Shown here one piece after another: positions 46,346 to 55,910 of a stretch of 64,000 bases of DNA; position 1 is the first letter of the stretch; every line of letters begins with the position of its first letter. Both the position numbers and the translations under genes were made by a program. The notes under the pieces were generated by a model, which saw only the letters and a list, made by a program, of their open reading frames with translations, had not been told where the DNA came from and searched no databases. The DNA comes from Talinum fruticosum (Eukaryota; Streptophyta; Magnoliopsida; Caryophyllales; Talinaceae): contig JAITYX010000122.1 in NCBI GenBank assembly GCA_021018815.1, positions 248,001 through 312,000 of the forward strand, read 5' to 3'.

Positions 46346-46866
46346 TGTTGGGATTATGGAGTCTAATGGTTGTTTTAGGCTCGGGAAATCGCATTACGGG
46401 GCAAGAAACGGCGAACACGGGCAAGCGGTGTCGAGCACGGACCGTTTCGGACGAAACTAAGCAGATGACCACGACCAAGCACCGAACTCGGGCTGGCCGT
46501 GTCCATGGGCACGGCCCGTGCCGGGTGTATGTCCTTCGGGCTGCTCGGTTTGAGGCGTTTTCGGCACTTTTTCTTTGTATTAATGCGTGTTAATGCTCAA
46601 TTTATGGCTTGTAAATGCAGTGTGACTATCTATGGCTATATAATTAGAGCTATCCTCCATTGTTGTATAGAGAAGTGAGTAGTGTATTACAAAGTGAAGC
46701 AAGTGAGTGCTTGAGGGAAAATCTTTGTAAATTACTCAAATTCTAGTGCATCGGTTTCGTGGTTTTTTCCCAAGTTTGGGTTTTTCCACGTTAAAATCTT
46801 GTGTCTCAAATCTTCTTCATTTTCTTTTGTCCAAAGTCTCATTGTTGTAAACCCCGATTCCTAACA
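46346..46866. mobile_element. Solo LTR, copia-type
   Basis: 521 bp starting TGTTGGGATT and ending AATCGGGG-type complement ...CCTAACA, flanked by aaaaa on both sides (46341-46345, 46867-46871). Near the end are words typical of Ty1/copia LTR ends (ggttttttcccaagtttggg, ttttccacgttaaaatcttg). No internal region remains, as expected after recombination between LTRs. Confidence 0.75.
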
Positions 46867-46871
46867 AAAAA

Positions 46872-47248
46872 ATGTCCTTTATTATTCTTTATAAATGAAA
46901 AAAAAAAATGAAGGTTTGTGTTACTTTATTTGGTTCAAGATAATCGACTTTTTATTCCTTACAAATGTTAAATGACAAATATTTGCACATAAAATCAATT
47001 CAGTGAATAAACAAAAAATATGCATAATCTTTTAGGTTGAAAAAAGTAGTTTACTTAAGTTGTAAGACTCGAATGAACACGAAAAAAAGGAAGAAACATT
47101 AAATAATTATCGTAGCTGGAAGTCAAAAAGATTGTAAAAATAAATATGTTTTGATGTAATAGAACTTGATTTAATTTTGAAAAAATAAGATTTGAAGGAG
47201 ATGTACTTGGGGATAGTTTAAAAATCAAATATATTTGGAAGGAATTGT
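46872..47248. other. Intergenic, AT-rich
   Basis: Nothing recognised. Confidence 0.5.
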
Positions 47249-47590
47249 GGGCCTTGTTTGACATACATCTCTTAGATTAGATGTTAACTTAGGTGTTTAA
47301 ATTATTTGTTGTTTAAATTAGTTGTTTTTTTAGGAAGAGTGTTTAATAAATTTAGTTGTTTATATCGACAACAAGTAATAGTTGTTTCTGAAAAGAAGTT
47401 TGATAAATTTTTATTTATATCTCAATTACTTTTTGATTGAACATATGATTAATTATATGTTTATTTATTGGTCATCTCATTGTCTTTTTAAAAAGATTTA
47501 AATTTATATGATATGTACAAATTAACTTCATCTATAAAACTTTTTTTTGCTAATTTATGTATTTTATATTATGATCTTATTATTATTATA
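47249..47590. mobile_element. MITE copy B (partial)
   Basis: Starts gggccttgtttgacat and shares interior words with 45649-46240 (ttaaattagttgttttttta, gtttaataaatttagttgtt). The right side runs into an AT microsatellite (47596-47655), so the end is not defined. Confidence 0.5.
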
Positions 47591-47592
47591 AT

Positions 47593-47595
<3 letters not shown>

Positions 47596-47655
<60 letters not shown>
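47596..47655. repeat. (AT)n microsatellite
   Basis: About 30 units at the right edge of MITE copy B. Confidence 0.97.
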
Positions 47656-47657
<2 letters not shown>

Positions 47658-47870
47658 AAAGGGTTCAAGTATAAACCATTCTTGAGATATGAACTCCATC
47701 TCATGGAATAAACTTATAATCACAACTTTCGAATTTTAATTGAAAATAGAGACAGATTTTAAATATGGGAGGCATACTTCTTATGAAAAAGCTAAATGGC
47801 CTGCAAATGGGGATCTTTGCAAAATCATGACATTTGTGGCTTTTCGTTTCTCTTCATTCCTCCCCTTTAC

Positions 47871-48681
47871 TAGGGGTGTGCGGAAAAATCGAAATTGAAA
47901 AATTGATCCGAAAAATCGATTCAAAAACGATTAATCGAATAAATTTTAATGAAAAATCCGTTCGGTTAACCGAACCGAATTTTTTTGGTTCACGGATCGG
48001 TTATGGATCGGAACCTTAAAAATTCGGTTAACCGAACCGATTTTTTCATTAAAAAATCCCACATATATAAGTCAAGAAACCCTAATTTTGCTGCTGACCC
48101 CCTTCTTTTCACGCGTTGCCTACTCGCTCTCCTCCTTCTCTCTCTCTCTTTCTCTCTCTCCTCCACTCCCCCATCGACTCTCCGAACTTACCCCTCAAAC
48201 AAACTCCTCTCACCTCTCCTCTTTCTTGCTTTGCTTTTGTTGGTGTCCGCTATTGCCGCCGGCGATAGTCGTCTTCTTCGAGATCCATCCCAAATTCTCG
48301 CCTCTTGCGCTCATCCGCTACTTTGGATGGAAGGGGATAATGTTCGTAACATTGATGGTGTCCAAGTTTGATTAAATTGGGGTAGTGAGTTCCGATATTC
48401 CGCTTAATTGCCTTTCTCCTCGCCTCTCGTCTCCAAGTTTGATAGTTTTCAAGTTCTTGACAAAAATCGGTTAACCGCAAAACCGAACCGCATAATCGGT
48501 TAATCGAACTTTTGGTTTGGTTACAGATTGAGATTTGGCCGATGCGAAAATTCGGTTAACCGAAACTTCGTTTAACCGAAAAAATCGAAACGGTTATAGT
48601 TCGAATTTTAACTAACCGAAAGTTCGGTTAACCAAAAATCGATTAACCAAAAGTGCGGTTAACCGGTTTTGCATAGCCCTA
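47871..48681. mobile_element. hAT-like non-autonomous element 3 with gene-like core
   Basis: Ends TAGGGGTGTGCGG and TAGGGCTATGC (from the right), with 8-bp flanks ccctttac / ccctctac (7 of 8). Subterminal parts repeat CGGTTAACCGA words on both strands. The core (about 48060-48400) starts with a TATA-like catatataag, then aaaccctaat, then a CT-rich leader and open frames, which looks like the promoter and 5' end of a host gene. No transposase. Confidence 0.8.
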
Positions 48682-48689
48682 CCCTCTAC

Positions 48690-50155
48690 TAGGTCTTCTC
48701 TCAAGTCGACGAGGGCTTCGACAACTTTGCCAACACCGATTTTCTCTTCTTCCTGCCCCCTTTGCTCGCTCTTCTCTCCTTTCTCCTCTGTTCTCTCTCT
48801 CTCTCTCTAGTTGGTGCGTTCGTCGACACCTTCACTACCATTGTTGTTGGCTTCTCTCTCTTCCTCTCCCGCTCTGCTCACTCCTCTCTCATCTCTCTTG
48901 TCGACACGGGCTCTAACACCTTCACCGCTTGCACCTCCGACATCCTTGTTGCTCTATACCACCAAAGACTTTTCTAGATCTAAAAGTTTCTCTCTTACAC
49001 TAACATGCTGATTTTGGTTTCTCTACCACACTTGTTCTCCCTCTCCACGCTGAGCCCTTCCCCATCTCGCGAGCGAACATATGATGGAAGTGACCTTCTT
49101 CCCTATAAGAACCATCTATCTTATCTCTTATTCATCTCTCAATTTCAATGGCAAATATTTAGGGTTCAAGAACTCTCGATATGAAACCACATGTTACTCC
49201 CTAATTTTGGTCTCAATTCAAAAGTTTGGCTTTTAGAATGTTCCCATGTTCGTCTCCCATATGATTGAAAACCATTAACTAGCCATCGAGAAAAATGTAA
49301 ATTATCGAATGAAGGTTCTCTCTATTTATTCCATTTTCTTTTTTGATTTTTCTGTTGTTTAATAGTATTGTCTCATTGCAACGAATAAAGCTTAAGTTTT
49401 AGTTATTGGTCCTAATCGGAATTGAGTTATTGATTATGTTTGAATTAAGTTATTCTACCGTTTAAATGAAGCTTGAGAGATTAATAAATCCTACTAGAGG
49501 TTGAACATAAATTCCTTGTATCTAGGTTCAATTTCATTTGAACTTCTATTGTTTGTGTAACTGGTTGTCTATATGATTGCCTTTGTGCAAGTTAGGGGAT
49601 TCAATTGGCCATAACATAATGCTAGTTATTGAATATAATTATTGTTGTGCGAATTTACCCATAAAATATGTTGAATTTCTCTTATAAGTCCATAAGGTGT
49701 TCGCAGAATGCAAGTAAATATGCCAACACATACACACATAAAGAACATCAAAGCCTTGTCGGGGATGTAATTGGCCCTAACACACACTCACTCACAAGAG
49801 TGTCAAGGCTTTGTTAATTTGGAATAATGTCACATGATTATTTCTAAACTCTACTAGTAGTTCTAAACGCTTGGTTTGATCTTGTTGTATTTAATAAGTT
49901 GTTTGATCTTCTCGTTATTAGCCTATTAACTTAAAGATAGAGTAGCGTGTGATATCGTACGATTATGTGGGTTCGAATCTCACATAAGTTGTTTTGTACA
50001 TGTAACATATTTCGTAACATGGGGAATAAAATGAATGTTTCTTGTTGTGTTCTTTGGTGAGTTATTTGATAATAGTAATCGTAGAATGCAAGTAAATGTG
50101 TCAACACGAAAATTGCCTTGAAATATTAACCGAAAGATGATAACATTGAACTTTA
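48690..50155. other. Intergenic with a CT-rich gene-like patch
   Basis: 48690-49080 is CT-rich with a CT tract (48786-48809) and open frames without a recognised domain. The rest is AT-rich. A tRNA-like sequence at 49928-49990 is listed separately. Confidence 0.45.
49928..49990 (+). repeat. tRNA-like sequence A
   Basis: AACTTA at the start pairs with TAAGTT at the end. In between are a T-arm-like GTGGGTTCGAATCTCAC with a B-box core, and a D-arm-like agatagagtagc. It is about 63 bases, shorter than a normal tRNA, and the anticodon arm is not convincing, so it is a pseudogene or a SINE head. Confidence 0.4.
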
Positions 50156-50247
50156 CCATAGTCAAATACATAGAACATAGTCATTGTCAAATACAAAGAA
50201 CTTTGCCATTGTCAAACATGCAAAGTATATTCTCATAGTCAAATACA
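50156..50247. repeat. Minisatellite, about 26-base unit
   Basis: Three to four degenerate copies of a cattgtcaaatacaaagaac-like unit in a row. Confidence 0.7.
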
Positions 50248-50324
50248 GATTAGAAAGTATAACTTCAATATCCATAAAATAAAACACTTAGAAATCATTG
50301 TCCGTAATGCCAAAAGTTACTAGA

Positions 50325-50530
50325 GGTACACCATATAACTCCAATAGTCCTCCCATTCGACAATTTGAAAGTTCCATCTCAAGCAAAACAAAGATAAACC
50401 CGTGTACACCATCCAACTCCAACTCATCCAACACAATCGACTCCAAACAAGGGTATACAAACCAAATCCAACTACTCCAACACAATTCAACTCTAAACAA
50501 AGGTACATAATCCAACTCCAACTCCCGAAA
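50325..50530. repeat. Minisatellite, about 50-base unit
   Basis: Units begin gtacacc/gtatac/gtacat at 50404, 50453 and 50503, each followed by ccaactccaact and aacacaat-like words. A more distant copy starts at 50325. Confidence 0.75.
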
Positions 50531-50556
50531 GAAATAGTAAGTCCCATTAGAGCATG

Positions 50557-51800
50557 CACTACTACCTAAACTACTTTTAACGACGGTTAGAAGGACAAAC
50601 CGTCATGAAAAATGGACCGTTGACATTTTCGTAAAAAATGCAGCTTTTAATGTACATATGATGACAACTCAACATAAAAACCATTGTCTAAAGTTTCTAC
50701 CGAACCTTAGACTACGGTTCTTATACCAAACCGTTGTCATAGACTTATCTATGATGACGGTTCATTTATCGAATCGTAGTCTAAGTACTTTAGACGACGG
50801 TTGTTGGTAGTGAACCGTCGTCTAAAGTACTCGCACCAAAACCCTCGGCCAACGTCGAGTCTCTCACAGTCTCTCATTTTTTCGAGTCCCACACTCACTC
50901 GCTTCAGCTTCTCTTCTCTCTGCGGTTGCTAGTGGTTTCCGGTGCTACTCATGCGGTTTCAGGTCGTGGTTGCACTCCCCCATCCACTCTCTCTGCATTT
51001 CCGGTTGTCGTTACACCACTCTCTCCGTGTGGTTGAACTTCTCTCGCCGACCTCACTATCTCTGCGTGGCTGCAACTCTCTCGCCGACTCCTCTTTCTTG
51101 GCACCACCGCATTTGTCTTTTTCTCTTAATCTTTAGGATTTTGCCCTAAATTTCATTACGGGTTTTTAATTATGTTATTGTTTGCCTTGTCATTTTCGGC
51201 ATTTTCATGAAACTCGGAAAGTGTAGATAGTGCTTTCCAATTTCGGATATAAACTTGAAAGTGTATTTTAGGAGTCTTATTTTTCGCGTTGTTTTAGAGA
51301 AAATTTGTAGATTAATCTTATATTTGAGGAATGTGAGTGGATAGAATATGAAAATAAGAGAAGACACAAAAACGACCAAAATTGAGGAACCGGGGTTCTG
51401 GCAGCCAGCACAGTGTCGTGCCGGACTACACGGTAAGCCCGTGTTGGCTGCTGCCCGACCCAACTTATTTGTTTCCGTCCGAAAATTGTTGTACATGTTT
51501 GTTTATCAAGAGTTGTATAATTGCTTGCAGTATAAAATAGATTCTTCCAAAAGTGCAAAAAATCGAGAGGGTGAACTACGATGAACATAGATAAGTTGGT
51601 CTAGAGTAGAGACAATCAAACTCTCCTTACACAGGTCAATTTTGATAGCTACGAAATGTCTGTAGGTGAAAATAAAGCTACCTTTATGAGCTACGTTGGT
51701 GCGGCAACCCACTCCCACGTGAACATCAACTTCGAAAAATGGGTTGACGCCCCGATTCCATTAAGTACAACGTATGGAACAATATTCAACTAAATGAATA
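50557..51800 (+). mobile_element. CACTA (En/Spm-like) left end with CT-rich core and transposase-like remnant
   Basis: CACTACTACC at 50557 is a CACTA terminus. The next 280 bases carry repeated GACGGTT or AACCGTC words in both orientations, the subterminal repeats of this superfamily. Then comes a CT-rich patch with an open frame (50942-51136). Further on (about 51628-51800) the plus strand reads FMSYVGAATHSHVNINFEKW and, one frame over, KYNVWNNIQL, resembling the W-VP-K-IW pattern of En/Spm-associated transposase proteins. The right terminus was not found. Confidence 0.55.
51628..51800 (+). pseudogene. En/Spm-associated transposase-like fragment
   Basis: About 57 codons with one frame change: MSVGENKATFMSYVGAATH, then NFEKWVDAPI, then WNNIQLNE. 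The family normally shows (F/Y)(V/M)SYLG...W..VP...K..IW..I. The match is by pattern only, but its position downstream of a CACTA end supports it. Confidence 0.4.
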
Positions 51801-52110
51801 CATCTCAACTTAGTATTTCAGCTTTTGGGCCATTATTTCAGCTTTTACAATCCAAACATATTTATTGCTTAAGTTTTTGTTTTTGACCAAGGGTGTCCAT
51901 GGACACCCTTACCCTGTTCAAGGCTCCGCCCCTTATTAACAATTGTTTGATGAAATTTCGGGGTCATTTTAAATTCTTTCTTTGCTTCTCATGGCTTATG
52001 GAAAGCATATTGAATATGGGAATTGTATTAATTTCAATGTCATTGTAACTTCTTGTCTTCGCTCGAGAATAGAGGGGAGTTTACTTTCTAGATATGATAT
52101 GGGAATTGTA

Positions 52111-52180
52111 ACTTATGTTAGATTTGAACCCACATCTTTGTATAACAACATAAATGCTCTACCAATTGAGCAAATAGTCT
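52111..52180 (-). repeat. tRNA-like sequence B
   Basis: On the minus strand: GCTCAATTGGTAGAGC (D-arm with A box) and GTGGGTTCAAATCTAAC (T-arm with B box), then ATAAGTT. The end matches that of tRNA-like sequence A, which lies 2.1 kb away in the opposite direction. The anticodon stem is poor. Pseudo-tRNA or SINE head. Confidence 0.45.
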
Positions 52181-52248
52181 TCGCAAGTCTTAGCTACTAG
52201 GCAACATTGAAGCATCTAGTATAAAACAATGACCGAACGTTTACTGAC

Positions 52249-53037
52249 CACTTAGGGTGCATTGAGTCATTGCAGCAGCTCCTAAAAGGGAAAGCATGAA
52301 CTTCAACATTTCATATTCCACAAGGCAAAACTCGACCAAGAAGAATGACACAAGTTTGACTGTATTGTGTCCAGAGAGGCATCCATTTGTGTCCAAGTAG
52401 AAATCCATTTGTAATAGCCAACAACCACAAGGCAAAGCTCGACCAACAAATTAAAGAAATGCCTCGTTTGAGAGAATAATAGCCATTCCAACTGTATTGT
52501 GTCTGGTAGGCATCCATTTGTAATTTATAAGAATAGTCTTGTTAGAGCAATTTCTAGCTTACCTTTTTGTCAGCCTCGGCTACTTTAAGAAACCTCTTCA
52601 CAAAGACATAAGGGGTTGGAAAGGAGAAGTTGAATTGTAAGGTATTGATCATCAATCACTATTGGGGTTTAAAAGTAATCAGATCATAAGATGTAAGCAA
52701 GAAAGTAACACTTATCAGTCTCTCCTCATAAAGACATGCATATTATTCACGACACAAAAAATTAGCAATTAACTCTAACCATTTGAAGGACTTCTTATCT
52801 ACTATAAGCAAAGAAGTAACATGTACATATTAGTCACGACATCAATTGGACCATAAGATATAGGGTCTAAAAACAAAAAAAATTGTCATGTACACTTATT
52901 TTCTACTACAAGTAAGGAAGTAACACAAAAAAATTACGAATTCTAGTGAACACTACAGGCTAAAGGGCAAAAAACTATTCAATCAAATTTATCCTAAGAT
53001 ATAGGGTCCCCTCCATCATCTCAAACTTGTAACGAAC
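52249..53037 (-). pseudogene. CYCB2-like: B-type (B2-like) cyclin pseudogene fragment
   Basis: Three exon remnants lie in order on the minus strand. Exon A (53037-52945, after a CAG) reads VRYKFEMMEGTLYLRINLIE, a stop, then FFAL, a stop, then PVV, matching the cyclin-box block with YKFEL.DETLYLT.NLIDRFLA. Exon B (52658-52563, with a GTAAGC donor) reads MINTLQFNFSFPTPYVFVKR then FLKVAEADKK. Exon C (52359-52249) reads KLVSFFLVEFCLVEYEMLKF and then LGAAAMTQCTL. The order and the VPTPYVF and LCLVEYEMLKF motifs point to mitotic cyclin B2, a regulator of CDK at G2/M. The exon between A and B is missing, part of exon C is duplicated nearby, and stops are present, so it is dead. Later exons and the N-terminus were not found. 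Confidence 0.8.
52318..52530. repeat. Local tandem duplication in the cyclin pseudogene
   Basis: ccacaaggcaaa.ctcgacca occurs at 52318 and 52426, and actgtattgtgtc...aggcatcc at about 52359 and 52491. The second copy repeats part of exon C and its upstream intron. Confidence 0.75.
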
Positions 53038-53040
53038 CTG

Positions 53041-53474
53041 TGAAGTGTGATTCAATCAAACGGGTGAGCAAGGATAACTTAAAACTAATCAGACAGTCGT
53101 ACTTCTTTACAGATAGTCATGTATCATGCCACTTAATAATATAAGTTTCAGCAAAACCATTCAATCAATTTCCTCAAGCGTTTCTTCAATATGTTGCACA
53201 AACATTAGACGGTGTGTTATTTGATTAACTAATTAACATTTAATTTAGTTACGAAATCGATTACACAAACCACAAACAAAAAAAAAGGCATGTAATTTTC
53301 TCAACAATTCATGAAAACAATAGAAGTTATGCAATTTTCTAGGAAATTATGGCACTGAATTTACGCAAACCAAAAAAGCCCAAAAAAAAAAGGAAATTGA
53401 TTCCAGTTATCGATTAGGGTTTCGGCAGTGAAGGTGGATGCGGAGGAGGATGGCTACGGGTTTGGGTAGGACGT
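53041..53474. other. Intron-like or intergenic DNA upstream of the cyclin fragment
   Basis: AT-rich. On the minus strand the right edge has an aaccctaatcg patch and GC-richer text (53425-53470) like a gene 5' end; it was not tied to the cyclin. Confidence 0.4.
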
Positions 53475-54076
53475 CAGGGATGAGCAGAAAAGCGGATATT
53501 CGGTTCCCGACCCAGACCCAATTTGGACCCTGCAAATCTAGACCCGAACCCGGTTGAACTGGGTCCGAGACCGGGTCCAATTTTCAGGATCCGGTTAGAA
53601 CCGGGTCTGGGACCGGTAGTGAAAATATGGACCCGGACCCGGACCCATTACCTGGGTACCCGATCTTTATTTTTTAAATAAATATATATATATTCATCAA
53701 ATTTTTACCCAGAAAACTTAACTTTGCTCCTTCAGTTGTTGTTCTCTACTGCTCTCTCAACCTGCCCCTGCTCTCTCTCTCTCTCTCTCTCTTCTCCGAT
53801 CTCTCAGTTGATAGTAAAATTCATGTTGTTCTCAATGTCTCTTACTCTTAGGGTTGATAGTACAGATCCACCCTCCATGTTGATGTTTTATCCGCACTCC
53901 ATGTTGATGTTTGATATAGTAAGCAACCCCTATTTTTTTTATTTAAAAAAAAAAAGCAACCAGATATCCATTCTTGGATCCGATTCCCACCGGGTCCAGG
54001 ACTTGGTCCAAAAATCTAGACCCGATTTTAACCGGGTCCAATAAAATGACCGGGTACCCGTTCCCGCTCACCCCTG
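53475..54076. mobile_element. hAT-like non-autonomous element 4
   Basis: 602 bp, ends CAGGGATGAGCAG and CAGGGGTGAGCGG (from the right). It shares subterminal GGGTCCGGGACCGGGT and ATGGACCCGGACCCG-like words and overall layout with 8571-9129, including an AT tract and a CT-rich core (53770-53791). No target duplication can be read. Confidence 0.75.
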
Positions 54077-54425
54077 GCTGTTGGGATTGGGAGATTGGTG
54101 GTAGGGCGACATCGTCCATGGCAAGAATGAGAAGAGATGAGCGACAACAGGTGGACCCAAGTGGAGGACGACAGGAGGAATGCGTCGGAAGGATGGTGGG
54201 ACGCCCACGGGGGAAGAGGACAGCGGGTGGAGGCCGGACTGAGAGATGCTCAGGAGAGAGAGAGAGAGAGAGAGATTAGGCAAGTCATGGAAGGAAATGA
54301 GAGCGGTAGAATGCTTGAAGGTCTTGACCCCTTCCCCTCCCAGCTAAAAGAAATTATTTTTCTTTTTTTAAAATTACCTAATAACGTGAACTTATCTAAA
54401 GGGAAGATGTCACTTGAACATTTCC

Positions 54426-54467
<42 letters not shown>

Positions 54468-55583
54468 TTATTTAATATTCATTAGATTCAATTCAAAATA
54501 AAACATAATATCAAATATTTTATTAATTAATTTGCATAAATCCAAAGCTATTTGTCCAAAATATGGGCATACGGCTACGGAATTGCTCTAATAACATTCC
54601 TTTTAGCTTAGAAAATTAAAGAAAGAGGGGAATAAAAAAAGTAGGAGGAAGGACGCCCAAATTAGTGTCTTAAGTTAACAACCTCAATTAACAAACTTAA
54701 CTCCCAAATTATACACTTTCTCACTCTGATCCCGACTTGCCTAGAGCTGTGGTCCCCACCTACTTCCCTACCTCCTCTTAACGACTTGTCCTTTCGCCAC
54801 TCGTGTCGTACCAACCTCTTTCTTATTTTTATTTTTATTTTTATTTGCCTTTTATATTGGCAAATACACTCCAATGTATCACTTCACTTGCTCACCAATC
54901 AAACGACGCGTACAGTACTAGTAGGAAGTGGTAAGGAATAGTGAACACTAATAACCGGTAAACAACAGTTATTAGTGGTAAGTAGTAAACATATGTTAAT
55001 AATAAAATAATTAAATATGTCTAAATAACTAAATTATCTATTAAATAATATGAATTTTAATATATCTTTACTACGTACATTTCAAACAATTCAAAGTTGA
55101 TTAACATGGACATTTTTTAATTTTTACTTTGTTTATAATTTATATATTATTTGTTCTTTACATATATAAATATTTTTATAAGCTACTTAAACATATACTT
55201 ATTTATGATAAATATAGGTGGATAAAATATGTTATATGACTTGAGATAGTATTTACATCGAATATAATATAAATTGCAGGTTTTCTGCCACGTCTATAGG
55301 TTTCCATCAATATAATTTGAAAACATCTCATGCTTCCCTGCCTGTATTCTGTTTCCTACCGGAAAGGTGGGCCCTACCCCCTGTCCTCAACTCAAACTTT
55401 GACGGCTAGATGCAAACCATCACTACAACTTCAAACCTGGACCGTTTGATCATACTCATCAGTCAAAGTCCCACAGGCGTGGATTATCATTGGTGCACGT
55501 GCGACTCCGATCTTCTCATCGATATCACACGGGTTACCGATAAGTCAAACTCCATCACTACAGTACTTGTACGACCTTTTCAT

Positions 55584-55625
<42 letters not shown>

Positions 55626-55700
55626 TTAAAATAAACCGTAGTTTGAAAATTTTGAATGTTTATATAAGAAAATATAAAGTTGACCGATCATACACCTTAT
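54077..55700. other. Intergenic, mixed composition
   Basis: 54077-54290 is GC-rich with a GA tract (54254-54275) and an ATG on the minus strand at 54119 (MDDVALPPISQSQ) that may be a relic of a host exon. A TA microsatellite lies at 54428-54463 and an AAT one at 55587-55622. Nothing else was recognised. Confidence 0.45.
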
Positions 55701-55910
55701 TTTGTGGGTGATTTTTTTTTTCTCGAATCATTACTAATTTAGAGGGTGACAACTCAATTATTTTATAACATGTCAAACTTAAAAAGAGAAAGGGTAACTA
55801 GTTTAGTGGGGGTGTATCATAATAATTCCCTTTTTGCAACTTAACACGTTATAAAACAATTGAGTTACCACCCCTAAATAGGTGGTGGTTAAGAAAAAAT
55901 CACCCCCAAA
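55701..55910. mobile_element. Fold-back element with long inverted repeats
   Basis: The left arm (about 55701-55794) and the complement of the right arm (about 55828-55910) match well: both have a gggtgattttttt start, then actcaatt.ttttataac.tgt.aa. The loop is about 35-50 bases. A transcript would form a long hairpin. No coding capacity. Confidence 0.75.

Noticed and set aside
49928..49990. Functional tRNA gene
   Set aside because: Too short, poor anticodon arm; listed as tRNA-like only.
52945..52965. A second CACTA terminus (cactacaggct)
   Set aside because: No subterminal GACGGTT-type repeats and it lies inside the cyclin exon remnant.
54068..54283. Minus-strand frame and an ATG at 54119 as a host gene start
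   Set aside because: The frame runs straight into hAT-like element 4 and no downstream exon was found; kept only as a possible relic.
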